This document shows positions 12,801-23,968 of a stretch of 64,000 bases of DNA, piece by piece. The position numbers were made by a program, and so were the translations under genes. The DNA comes from Vermamoeba vermiformis. Taxonomy: Eukaryota; Tubulinea; Echinamoebida. Position 1 is the first letter of the stretch. The number at the start of each line of letters is the position of its first letter. The stretch covers positions 513,235 to 577,234 of the forward strand of contig JBEWZL010000202.1 of the NCBI GenBank assembly GCA_045837725.1, read 5' to 3'. The notes beneath the pieces are model-generated. The model searched no databases. It saw only the letters and a list, made by a program, of their open reading frames with translations, and was not told where the DNA came from.

Positions 12801-13328
12801 TAACAAACTGTTCTCCCTGTTTGATGACGAGACATTGGAGTTTGAAGGTCGCTTCTTGGTCGTGTATGCATTCAGCTTCTTAGTTCAAAAGCCTGGTAAG
12901 TCCGGTCAGTACTCGTTCGAGCACATCTGACGTGTTTGGCTGAGCAGGTTGGGATTCGGCAAAGGGCTTAAAATGCATAGAAGAATTTGCACTGGATGCC
13001 GAATACGATGTTGAATGGAATTTTGTGTTTGGTGACGTTGAGCCGTACTTACATCTGCTCCAAAAAGAGAATCCACCGCCGTTGGTTATTTTTGGCTCAT
13101 GGTTCTTGGCTCATATGTCTATACTAGGTAATAACAAAAGATCATACGATGCATTAAGAACAATAATCTGATTGAATTTAACGCATAGAGTATGGTCGTC
13201 AAACTTTGAAGAAAGATCTCGATCCAGCGGTCATCACGTGGATGAAAACATACCCTCATCCGCGCGTGCAGCATAATATGACTCATTTCACTCGAAACAT
13301 GCAGAAAAAGAGTCGAAGAAAACAATAG
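9819..13328 (+). CDS. F-box / armadillo-repeat protein, copy 1
   Basis: Likely SCF-type substrate adaptor: an F-box-like N-terminus (LISNELIAEVVNFLDLVSLF, then CKQLCAFKNISNEQWRRYY) followed by about twelve helical ARM/HEAT-like repeats and a basic tail (KKSRRKQ). Sixteen exons: 9819-10027, 10166-10479, 10531-10662, 10738-10869, 10919-11044, 11317-11442, 11494-11625, 11678-11815, 11868-12005, 12060-12185, 12235-12366, 12424-12576, 12635-12703, 12761-12895, 12948-13127, 13189-13328; 794 codons. After intron 1 every intron is phase 1 and most exons are 126-138 nt, about one repeat each. An acidic stretch (EEDDDED) lies near residue 615. The intron 2 donor is GC rather than GT. Substrate and pathway are not recognisable. 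Confidence 0.85.
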
Positions 13329-13489
13329 AATTTTCCGCTTTAAGATAGGGTAGTGTCCGGTTTTAATTTTTTTTTTTTTTTTTGTGGGTTATTTCCATGG
13401 TGTTTCACGCGTTTGTAAAAGAATGTTTGGCGCTTTTTGTCTTTTTTCCGTTCGTCAATTTCATTCTTATTATATCTTTAGGACCACAG

Positions 13490-16400
13490 ATGACATCTGT
13501 TGATATTAATAACTACTTTGATATTCTTTCAAACGAGCTCATTGCTGAAGTTGTCAACTTCCTCGATCTCGTGTCATTATTTCGTCTGTCTGGCACTTGT
13601 AAACAACTGTGTGCATTCAAAAATATTTCTAACGAACAATGGCGACGATATTATGCCCAGAAGTGGTTTTTGGAGGACAAAGAGCTTGCGATCTATCCGA
13701 AGTAAGATTCTCTTAAAATATTTCTGGATGCGCTCAAAATTTAGATTTTTTTTTAAAATACGGTGAATCGCAAGTCAAGTCATTTCGTGGATTAATTAAT
13801 CATGTTTTTTTATTCTGATTTTGTTTATTTTCTAGCCACAACTGGCAACAACTGTATCAAGACCGTCTTAAATCAGAGAACGAATATTTATTGTGGGTGA
13901 AAAACGCAGCGTCGGCACAAGTCAAAGCAGATCAAGCTCAGGAGATCAGCGAAGAAGCTTACACTGCCATACTCGCAGACGTGAAGAAAACTTATCGAGC
14001 TACCAGAGCAGATGCTAGTAAACCAGACACTTATTACGACCCACTCGTGGATCCTTGGGCAATTTTAATACAAGCAAATTCGCAGAAGCTCAACCCACCA
14101 ATCGCAGTTATTAGAGCTTGTCTTCGATCAATTGACGAGTTTTTTTACACCCCATGTAAGTATTATTACTAAGCGCGAGGATAGAGGCCTAACTACTTAT
14201 TTGAAGTTACGCACGGAGACCAACTTCGCGAAGTTGAATCTGGCCGTTTTGGAATAGCAGTCACCACTATTGCGAAATATGCTGCAGATGATGTCACAGT
14301 ACTAACGGAGCTGACGCTATTCAAAATTTTTTTCTCTGGTAAGCCACTACGTCAATCAATTCAAAAAACTTTATCAGATCCGTTTGTTGAGGCCTATTAT
14401 TCTGATATTAACTTCATTGTTAGACGATTTCAAAAATTCTCACCGCAAGATACCTATTGGCTTGTTAGGCCTTTTATCCAAGTATTTGGACCTTACGCTC
14501 CCCTTGGATGTGCTTATGGTCGTTACACAGCGATTGTGGGAAGCAGCAGGAGCAAGTAAGTCCACGCCAAGCAATCTCTGCAGCAATTAATCCTTTATTC
14601 GTAGAAACCGTCGAAGACGAGTTCTTTGTGGGCTTGGAAATCATTCCCAAAATCATCAACATATTACTGAAGAGCACTGACGATGATCTCAAACGCAATT
14701 GCATGTTCATTCTCACATGGTTCTCTCCGACTAGTAAGTCTAAAAATATTTTAAAGAGAGCTTATTAAATTGAGTGGTGGATGACTACTGTCATTATACC
14801 GTCATCCGAGCACGATGTGCGAGTTGTTTAACTTCAAGATCGGCGCAGGAAGTGCTCGCGTTCTTTGTTAGTACAGCAAGTAGTGACCCGAAGACGATGT
14901 TGCTCTCCATCTCGGGCACGACCACACTAACAAGAATGCACCGCTTCCCGTCCGATCAGCGAAGTTAAGCTTGTTCAGGCCTTCTTAGTACTGGGGTAGG
15001 AGACTACCTGGGAATCGGAGGTGTTGTGCTCTTATCTTTTTACTTTTTACCAACAACCTGTTATTGTTTTACTATCGTTACCTTTGTTTAGAGCCCGAAC
15101 ACAGGAAACTTTTAGTCAATGCCCCATTTATGCACTATTTGATTGGCGAATTGGATGAAGCACCAGCAGAAGAAGTCCGATGGATTTTGCAACTTTTGAC
15201 GACGTTTGGAGAGTGCAGTACGTTTCTTATTTGGTCTAATGACTGTCGATTAACTTCGCGCAATTAGACGGCTCTGTTGTCAATGAAACTCGTCTCGTAC
15301 ATCTGCTCATGAATTTCATCCGTGGCAAGTACCGCGACGATCATGTGGTGTTGCCCTACTTGTTGAACGCTGTCAGCGATCTCTGTCTAGACAATTCAAG
15401 TAAGCAGAACACTTCGAATTCAACTTGGCTAACTTTTTTACCACAGATAATTGTTGCACCGAGTTGGCACAAAGCGAGTCCGACCTAGAATACCTGCTAA
15501 GTTTGGTCAAGCATTCCGCTTTAAATGAAGTTAAAAAGGTCTCGCAGTGCGCGCTAAATGCCATCGATACCGTCGCCCGAAATGGTAAGTCAAAAAGAAT
15601 TTCATCCACGTGAATAAAGCTCACGCGCCGAATCAGAAATTGGTGCTGAAAGACTGCTCGAATTGAATGCTTTAGATAGACTTTTGCCACTGATTGAAGA
15701 TACTACCAATGCGTATTTGTTCAAAGAACTGTATTATACACTTAAGTATATGACTAGCTTTGGAAATAAGAATGGTAAGAGCAAGGTTATGCTACCGTTT
15801 TAAAACTAATAAGCCCTTGAATTAGGACTCGGTGATGAAATCTTTCCGAAGTTATTGAAGTTCAAAGACGCGCTTTTTGATCGCGGTTACGCATCAGATT
15901 CAGACTTTATACGAGCAGCGTGCGACGAGTTCTGGATGACATTTTCATGCAGTACGTCTCTGTACTTAACAGTGACACGTGTCAAACTAACGCTGCTTAG
16001 TGACTACGCCCCCACGCGATGTCTCGCTCAGAATTATAGATCGAGTCATGCCTCTCATTATCGAAGAAACAACGCGATTACGAACGCGACTAGATGCTGC
16101 TATATTGCTCGCTAACCTTATTGAAATCGACAGTAAGATCCGCAAAAAATCGCGTCGTGTCTTCGCTGGACATCAGCTCTAATATCCTATTCGCAGTTGG
16201 TTTGTTTGAAGGCAAGCAGATGGTGCCGTTGTTCAGCTATTTGGCTGAGTATTTGATCACTTTTGATCCCGAAAAAGAGCACGCTACGCTCCGCAAACAA
16301 TGGAAAGAGGAAGATAAAAAAATGAAGAATGTTAACAACGAAGAAGACGAAGAAGACGACGAAGACGATGGTAACCATACAACATGTGATATAATTGATT

Positions 16401-17120
16401 AATAAGTTGACTTGTTCGTAGAAAATGAAGAAGCAGAAGAATTGATATTTGAATGTCCTTGGCCGTTGAATTTGCTATCTCAGCTTGCTCGCTTTGGTAC
16501 GCAGATAGTTTAGTAATATTTTTTTACCTACCATTTGTTAATCGAATTCTTTTTGATCCAGATTACATCCAGAACAACATGATCCACCACGAAAGACTTA
16601 TTCAGAAGCTGTTTTCCTTGGATGAAGACGAATCATTAGAATTCGAGGGTCGTTTCATGGTCGCTTACATATTTAGCTTCTTAGTTGGAATCCCTGGTAA
16701 GCTCTGTCATGAATTGCCAGTGCATCTGACTTTCCTCGGATCAGGTTGGGATTCGGCAAAGGCCTTAGAATGCATTGAAGAATTTGCCCTTGATGCCGAG
16801 TACGATGTTGAGTGGAATTTTGTGTTAGCTGCAGTTGAGCCGTATGTGCATTTAGTACGAAAAGAGAATCCGCTGCCATTAACCATTTTCGGATCGTGGT
16901 TCTTGGCTCATATGTCAACACTAGGTAATTACCTAACATCGGTTTTTCGAGTCCCTGTTATCTGATCGCTTCTTGCACAGAGTCCGGTCGTCAAACTTTG
17001 AAGAAAGATCTCGATCCAGAAGTTGTTACGTGGATGAAAACATACCCTCATCCGCGCGTGCAGCATAATATGGCTCACTTCACTCGAAACATGCAGAAAA
17101 AGAGTCGAAGAAAACAATAG
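13490..17120 (+). CDS. F-box / armadillo-repeat protein, copy 2
   Basis: Tandem paralogue of the gene ending at 13328, same strand, 161 bases between stop and next ATG. Sixteen exons: 13490-13701, 13836-14155, 14207-14338, 14424-14555, 14605-14733, 15092-15217, 15268-15399, 15447-15584, 15637-15774, 15826-15951, 16001-16132, 16197-16370, 16422-16496, 16562-16696, 16745-16924, 16981-17120; 807 codons, all in frame. It keeps the F-box region, the repeat-per-exon layout with phase 1 introns, an acidic loop (NNEEDEEDDEDD) and the basic C-terminus. Exons 1-5 and their introns are almost identical to copy 1, while several later introns no longer align. Intron 5 (14734-15091) holds a 5S rRNA gene. 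Both copies look intact. Confidence 0.85.
14914..15031 (+). rRNA. 5S rRNA: 5S ribosomal RNA gene inside an intron
   Basis: 118-nt 5S rRNA gene in sense orientation within intron 5 of the second F-box/ARM gene. Recognised by the conserved internal segments GTCCGATC...GCGAAGTTAAGC and TTAGTACTGGGGTAGGAGAC, CTACCTGGGAAT. The ends pair as helix I: GGGCACGAC at the 5' end with GTTGTGCTC at the 3' end, nine pairs including two G-U. A T-rich pol III terminator (TTATCTTTTT) follows directly. The equivalent intron of copy 1 (11045-11316) has no such sequence. Confidence 0.93.
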
Positions 17121-17348
17121 GGCGGTAATAAAGACTTCTTTCGACGATGATGTTAGAAGTCAGAGCTGTGAACGAGGATCTGACGTTGACGTCACTCGAG
17201 CACGATCATAATCGGTGCACTATGAATTCCCTTTTGAGCATTGACTCAGCGCCAGCGCTTCACTGGTCAAACTTTGGTCAAAGCGACAATTTTATGTTTA
17301 AAGTAGTTCGAACAAAGGAGAATAATAACAACAGCACCATTTAACACC

Positions 17349-19593
17349 ATGAAAGGAAAAGTCGTATATTGGGTCGTATATAGACTCGTAGTCATCGCGC
17401 TCTACGCGTTTTTCCAAAAGATCGTAGTTGTGGGTCGAAGCAACATCCCCCGAAAAGGACCCGTTATCTTCGCGCCGTAAGATATAAATAATTAAAATAT
17501 TTTTCTTAATTTTTTTTGCTAATGTTTCCGAATAGGAACCACCCTAACATGCTTCTCGATCCCATCTGCGTTGGCTCCACTTGTAATCGTATGGATACTC
17601 ATTTTTGGGCTAAAAGCACCATATTCAAAGGAGCCATGGGCTGGCTATTCCGTCAATTAGGCGCTGTAAGTTTATTTAACGGATCGGCGTCAAGTCTTTC
17701 GTACTTAAACGATCCAGTGCAACCCGAAAAATTATTTGCAATTAACATTGATATAAAACATTATTATAAAGTCATGTTTCGAGAATTGCAAAGAAAAGAT
17801 TGGCCTGAACTGAATTTAATTTTGTTTTCTCCAACAGATTCCAGTTGCACGCCGACAAGACATCACCGGCGACCAAAAATATGATCCTCGTGCAAATGAT
17901 CAATTATTTGAAAGCTCGTACGAAATTTTGCAAGAAGGAGGTACGAACTGAACGAAAGGTTATTCACTCATCCGCATCTCGGTACTAATCCGTTCGTTGC
18001 AGCTTCATTGTTTATTTTCCCCGAAGGAAAAAGTTACACAGCTTCGCACATTCAAGAGATTAAGACAGGTATAAATTTAAGCTACATGAAGAAGCCTACT
18101 TAAATTCTCGTTTGCCTTTGGCATATGAGTGAAGGACTAATATGACAATCCTATTATAGGCGCTGCAAGATTAGTGTTAAATTTGCTGAAAAAGACGGAA
18201 GGCAAGGTCGCAGTGCCTATTGTGCCCGTAGGATTGAATTACGTGCAAAAGAACAAGTTTAGAAGCAATGTGCTGATCAGGTACAGTATTACCAACTATG
18301 ATATTACCAAATATGGTATCTAACGCACGTGATATAGCTACGGCAAGCCTATTACTGTCACTGCGGAAGATCTCGACGATCCAAACGCAGCGGAAAAATT
18401 GACCCAAAAGCTGCAAGACGCATTAGAACAGCTGACAGTGAATGCGCCTGACTTTGAGACTTTAATACTGATCAATTTGGCGCGGAATATTTACACTACG
18501 AATTACTCGCTCACTCTCGAACAACACATCGAATTGACGCAAAGGTAGAGTTGCCTTAATAATAGTGGCAATGTTATAATCGATATACTTACGTGCTTTG
18601 TAACAGATTGGCGACGAGTTACAAAGATCTGAAAGACAAAGATCCGGAGGTCAACGATGTCAAAGAAAAATTGGCGCAATATCATGCTGCGATCTCAGAC
18701 TTGCATTTGAAGGTACGATTTTTCCAAACGATGATATCACTGTGATATTAAAGCTTGGTTTAGGACAATTTGTTCGCGCAGAAGTTGAGTGCAGCACAGA
18801 TCTTACGCCTCGTGTTCACACGCTCAACAAAGCTCATGTTCTACGTGCTGTTGTCACTGCCCGGTGCACTGATACACTTGCCTGCGTATTACCTGGCCAG
18901 ATTAGGAAACAAACTCAAGGACGCTGTAAGTACAATCGACTTGTCGTGCTAGATTAGTTCAGCTCATTATAATATATTATTAGGAAGATGTATCGCAATT
19001 CAAGTTCATCGTGCTGTTCTGCGTGACACCGGTGCTATGGGGACTGCTCAGTGGCTTTTCGTTGTGGTGGTGGGGACTTGGCGCTGCTATTCGAACAGCA
19101 TTGCGTACGTACATTCGTGTAGTACATAACTGCGATATAACCAGTACTTTAGTGATGCCTCTATTCGCATGGTTCCACTTATTTGCGCTGCAAGAAGGTG
19201 TTTCGGAGGTAAAGCATTGCGTCGTTGTTTTTTTGACTAACGATCGTTCTAGCTGCGAACAGTATCGTCGCTGATCAGACTCGTTAAAGTGGCGTTTTCA
19301 GGCAACAAAACACGAATTCAAGAACTAGTCGACCTTCGTAAAGACATACACGACCGAATTAAGAAATTGGTAAGGATCTAACTTAATTATTGTTGGCGGA
19401 TTGGATCCGTTTTTTCGCACAAACAAGAATAATCTCGAGTGATCTCCCGCTCTAATATCGGCCATATATACATGCTAGGTACCTAACGAATTCCATTTAG
19501 GCGGACAAGTACTTCCCGAACACTGGCTTCTTAAGTGGTGCTCTACGGACTGATAATGTATTGCGTGCAAATACCAATGAAAACTTCTTGTAA
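17349..19593 (+). CDS. Glycerol-3-phosphate/DHAP acyltransferase (SCT1/GPT2 type)
   Basis: Membrane acyltransferase expected to make lysophosphatidate, the first step of glycerolipid synthesis, at the ER. Twelve exons: 17349-17476, 17536-17665, 17838-17940, 18003-18068, 18160-18280, 18338-18544, 18607-18712, 18764-18925, 18984-19104, 19153-19208, 19253-19369, 19501-19593; 469 aa. PlsC-type motifs are in order: NHPNMLLDP (about 44-52, the NHxxxxD catalytic block), IFPEGKSY (about 130), VPIVPVGLNY (about 165). An N-terminal hydrophobic segment (VVYRLVVIALYAFF) precedes the domain. Two strong membrane segments lie C-terminal (MFYVLLSLPGALIHLPAYYL and FIVLFCVTPVLWGLL), as in fungal Sct1/Gpt2. GPAT versus DHAPAT activity cannot be told from sequence. 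Confidence 0.85.
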
Positions 19594-19710
19594 ATGAATA
19601 AAAATTCGGTGAGGATCGCCTCGTTGTTTTACTCACATGCAAATTTTGGCGCTTTTTTCCGGCAAACCATTTCATCGTTATATTTTGTGCACAGTAACAC
19701 GGTTCTCCAA

Positions 19711-22110
19711 ATGTCTGCCAGGGGAATCAAAAGGAAGGCAACTTCGAGCAGAAAAAAGGAAGCTTCATTTGTAAAAAGACACAGATCTGAACAAATTTCG
19801 CTCGAAGAGCCAAAGACCGAGCAAGGGGCAGTGAATAAAATAGAAGATAAAATAGAAGATGAAAATCATAATGAATTATTGGCCTTTATATCAGCTCTAC
19901 TGGTTCAACAAAAAATAACAAAAACTCGTCTTGTGCTCAATGTCGTCGAAGCAAAAAATAACTGTACAATATTCCATATAATAGCATAGTTAATTAATTA
20001 TTAATAATTGAATTTTAATTCAGGGTTGAAACTCGCAGCTCGACGATTTTGTTTCGAAGTATGGTGGCACCCAAATAAGCGAGAAGGCCTTAGAGAAACG
20101 GTAAATTCGGAAATAGTGCACCAGCGCAAGTCCTAATATTACTCAGATGATTCACCGAGTTTTGAGAGACTTGAAAATTCCAAATCTGATGGTTGCTGAT
20201 CTTGATTTTGCATTCAACGGCATCAATTATCTTCTACGACGAATACATTATGTGGAAATAAGCTTATCGGACTATATTCAGAATTTGTAAGTTATTTTGT
20301 TGCATCGCTTTGGACCCAACTGTCGATATATATATATATAGAGATCCTTTTTACCAGCGATGCAAAGATCAATTTAACTATCAAGCATATCAAACACGGA
20401 GTCCAATCACTCGATAATTTGCGATGCGCATTATACCCGAGCAGAGACCTGAGCGTAACACACGCTGGCCTGTTTACAAACTACACCGCTGCAAATACTA
20501 TCATGATCGTCACTAAGAAACAAATCGAATTCCATTATAAGGTGACTGACGAGTGTGATATGATCATATCGACCGAGTACGTAATGTCAAATAGCATTAT
20601 ATTGTTATCTTGCAGACTCAGCCTAATTCAAATTTTAAGGGACAAATTAGGAAAACAGCTGTACTACCGCGGTCTTGAAAAAACTTCGCGGAGTTATCCC
20701 GTATTCGAATCAATGGCCATAGGTACGACTGCGCATTAATGAGTCAATTCTTACATTAGTTTATTTTTAGCGGCTGAGCGGATCGGTGCCTCAGCGCAGC
20801 TCGCTCAACTCATTCGCGGTATACCTTCTGGAAGATCAAAAATCGTTGATGTTATGAACTGCGATGGAGAGCAACCACTCGCAGTGCCTCAGGTGAGAAA
20901 TTATGCAGAAAGGCCAGAATTCAAGCGGCTAGATCCCATCGCTTTCACCGATAAGGTGCTTCAGGACATAACAGAAGAGGTGGTCAAACACATCACTTTG
21001 TCAGAACGGCCTATCTTTACCGTCAAAGAAGCTCAAAAATGGCGTAAGTAATCGACATAGTAATTATTGTTATTATTATGGACAGTGTTGACAATCTGAC
21101 TTGTAGAGCATCACCTCGAAGACCAAAACGGCAATTGTTTTGAAATAGTTTGGTGCGACAACAAAGACCAGGCGCGTATAACAACAGTAAGTTTCATTTA
21201 AGGGCGTGACCACCAAGATACAAACGAAGTTAATACAAATGACGTTTAGATGGTGCACAAAATAATGCGAGAAGCCAAGGTACCTCATTTGCTCACCGCG
21301 GACTTTGGCTTCGAATACAATGACTATTACGTGATTGTACGACAGTACGATCCGAAGGATTAATTCCGCTCTCGTCCTCAATAAGCACGGCGCATTATCA
21401 GCCTATCTTGGAAAGGTGAAAACTCCTATGTCATGACTTATCTAATAATAACAACTATTTATAGGGTCCCTACAATGACACTGAAAGACGTTCTCAACGG
21501 TGTGCAACAGATGGCCGAGTTGTTCGACAGAGTCCTTGTGCCACTCGATGAGTTGTGTGAGTCACGACCAGTTGCATTAACAAGCAGAAGCTTTGGCGGA
21601 TATAACTTGTGGATCCTTCCCGATGATAAGGGTGGATACGACTTCAAATACTTGATCAATTGGTCCTGTGGTGCAATGAAGCTAGTCGAGTAAGTACGCG
21701 CACTTTTAATGACATCACTAATGCTTCATGCAGCGATGGTGTTGGAGTGGCGGTGTACACTAATCGATACATCGATGAGCCATCGTTTGGAGTGTTTGGA
21801 GCACTGGGAGACGGTACGTATTTCAAACAAATGGACTCATTGTTGTTACACGTGTCATTGTATTTACTGATCATTTACAGTTGCGGAGGACCTTGGCTAT
21901 GTGGACCTGTGCTACGTCATTGGCAGTTTGAATCCTAACGACAAGGAAACATTTGCAAAAGAAGTCGCTGAAGTCACAAACTTGTTCTTCACGTGTTTAT
22001 GTACCCTACAATGTGAACTAAACCCTGCTGTGATTATGTTTTCGAATTCTCTTGATGAATGCTCGAAGATCCTCATCCCCAATGCGATGAGCCACTACAT
22101 ATTCCATTAG
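19711..22110 (+). CDS. Two-domain protein of unknown family
   Basis: Not recognised. Exons: 19711-19963, 20024-20100, 20147-20286, 20358-20576, 20616-20722, 20771-21043, 21107-21186, 21250-21344, 21386-21415, 21465-21689, 21734-21813, 21881-22110; 603 codons in frame. The N-terminus is a basic, nuclear-signal-like tract (KRKATSSRKKEASFVKRHR). Two domains follow that resemble each other: CFEVWWHPNKREGLRETMIH...PNLMVADLDF and CFEIVWCDNKDQARITTMVH...PHLLTADFGF, each continuing into a second similar segment (SLDNLRCALY versus PLDELCESRP). The pattern recalls a kinase N-lobe, but no HRD or DFG motif is present. The 41-nt intron 21345-21385 is the weakest part of the model; without it the protein stops at 21363 (420 aa). 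The last 93 nt overlap the antisense kinase-like relic. Confidence 0.6.
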
Positions 22111-22440
22111 CTGACTTGTTATATTAATGTACAAATGCTTACATGTTTGGAGATCTGCCAGTCGCTCATTAATATTTCCTGTATCGGTATTGTTGCTCTT
22201 TGGGCCAAACTGTTCAGTATTATTCGCTCTTGCAGAAGAGTTGCCAAAGTCGCAAATTTTCAGAGCATAGGTCTCTCCGTCTTGCACCCAAAGGAGTTGT
22301 TTTTCGTGCAAGTCATTGTGCGACAACCGTCATGGATGTTCAACGGAGGGCTCCCTGACCAGAAGGCTCTGATAAATGAAATTTCATAACCGTTACTCAA
22401 TGCCCACGACCACTTACGTTGTTCATGAGCAACTAATTTA
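22018..22440 (-). pseudogene. Decayed kinase-like gene, C-lobe fragment
   Basis: The minus strand encodes SHNDLHEKQLLWVQDG, ALKICDFGNSS and a helical end (LMEYVVAHRIGDEDLRAFIK): a catalytic loop (HND in place of HRD) and a DFG motif as in fungal-type and other divergent kinases. Upstream the frame breaks: IHDG, which should precede LSHNDLH, lies in a different frame with one base missing at about 22328, and a TGA falls in the SHNDLH frame. No intron repairs this, so I call it a pseudogene. It is convergent with, and overlaps, the end of the two-domain gene. Confidence 0.55.
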
Positions 22441-22693
22441 AATAAATTAATTATTTCGAATTTTTTAAATAAATGTTGAGCTTACTTGGCACTTGCGCGC
22501 TTAACATAATTGACTGATAATAGAATATTTAGACATTGATCTCCTGCTTCGCTCTCTGTTTAATGATACGTTAATGCATACATTTGTTGGTTAAATCGAG
22601 ATAGACTTACGCTAACATTAAACAAATAGGAACTAAAACAAGGCGCCGCGTATAAAATGATGCGGACTCAAGTCAGGATAACAATTGCAACTG

Positions 22694-22807
22694 CTTCGAA
22701 ATGACTCTGGAGACACTCTCTAGGGACGTAACGGCAAGCGCGATTGATCAAATCATAAACAACGCGCTTGAGAGCCCCTAGAAAGTGTGTCGAGAGTCAT
22801 CTCAAAG
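22694..22807. ncRNA. Long imperfect hairpin, candidate small-RNA precursor or MITE
   Basis: A 114-nt inverted repeat in a gene-free spacer. The outer stem pairs ATGACTCT...CTAGGG (22701-22725) with CCCTAG...AGAGTCAT (about 22776-22800), with three or four mismatches over 25 bp, and extends outward through CTTCGAA/CTCAAAG. After a small asymmetric internal loop an inner 8-bp stem (CAAGCGCG with CGCGCTTG) closes a terminal loop of about 20 nt. This is the shape of a pre-miRNA, but a short MITE could look the same; I see no clear target-site duplication. Confidence 0.4.
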
Positions 22808-23228
22808 TGATCACAAAACAAAATGAGCCAACCAAGAATTATTTATGCGACTCAACACTTACCATAAATGGCTAATTCAATATCGCGCGACGATACTACG
22901 GAGCTGATTCATGAACCAAAGACTTGTAAACTGACTCGTGGTATTGTCGCGGAGCTTGATCATTGTCTCGGCGATTGATTCTCCGGCACAATCGAATAAA
23001 CTGCGCAGTTATCCGTTGATCAATGCTCTTCTTCATCTCGCAGTACGTAAAGGCTTAAAATAGAGTGTCAAATCTTTATGATTTGGCGGAGATTGAAGCG
23101 AAGTCAAAGTTCAAGAAAATACTCTTGGGAAAATGACACGTGTCCTAAGAGCCAAAATTGAAACGCCTTAAATGGCAATTATATTGCGTTGTTATGGATA
23201 ATCTTAGGGAGTCTCTTAGGGAGAATAT

Positions 23229-23474
23229 TCAGAAACGAGCTATAATTGGAGATTGAGCACGAGGGTCTAAAGTAATTTCATGAAACGGCCTTAAAATAGC
23301 AATTTGTGTGGATTGTCGTACCTTACATATCTTTTGATATTCTTCCAAATAAGGTATCAATGGCTTGAAATTTGAATTACGTTTTGCATGCGAGTTGGTA
23401 ACCGTTAAACGAGGTACCGTTTCTTGATCGAATATCGCCTGCCCTAGTCCAAGCAGCGGATTTACTATGCTCAA
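23229..23474 (-). pseudogene. Possible relic related to the two-domain gene
   Basis: The minus strand reads VPRLTVTNSHAKRNSNFKPL, then IPYLEEYQKICK, before a donor-like GTAAGG. The spacing resembles PLAVPQVRNYAERPEFKRL, then DPIAFTDKVLQ, in the neighbouring plus-strand gene. With the kinase-like fragment at 22018-22440 on the same strand, this may be the other end of one decayed relative. The 800 bases between show only short open stretches, so the link is tentative. Confidence 0.3.
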
Positions 23475-23968
23475 TCTACCGATTCAATGAAAGAACAAGA
23501 TTTAGATAGCAAAAGTACTATTCTTAACTTAAAGAAGGCAATCTCGAACGGCTCCACCTAAACGCATTAAATTATCAGCAAATCTCCTTCTATCATGCTA
23601 AAAAAATATAACTGCTCGAATAAACGCATTCGTTAATGTTTTTAAATAAGCTGCTGGTCCTCGAATCTGATTGAAAACAAATAAGATTTTAAAAATTATG
23701 AGGCAAGGATTTGCGGTTAATTGCTTCATATTTTCATTACAAAATGAACGTTCATTTAATTATAAAATTACTCAGAACGACTACGAGTAGTTTGTCTGAC
23801 CTTACCTTAACCGAGATCGAGTCCTGTCTGTCTACTCGGGCTAACCCGATTAAGTAATGCATTTCTTTGGCATAAACGGAACTAGTTGCACTGTTAAATC
23901 CTTGCTTCTCATTTGCAAAGACATTATTAATACGTGTACAATTTAATCAACCCAGATTTTACATTAAA

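Larger units (their letters stand above)
22441..23968. other. Gene-poor spacer
   Basis: Apart from the hairpin at 22694-22807 and the possible relic at 23229-23474 I see no gene here. Open frames are short, unspliced and lack recognisable motifs. A small hairpin (TCGGGCTAACCCGA) lies near 23840. Confidence 0.5.
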
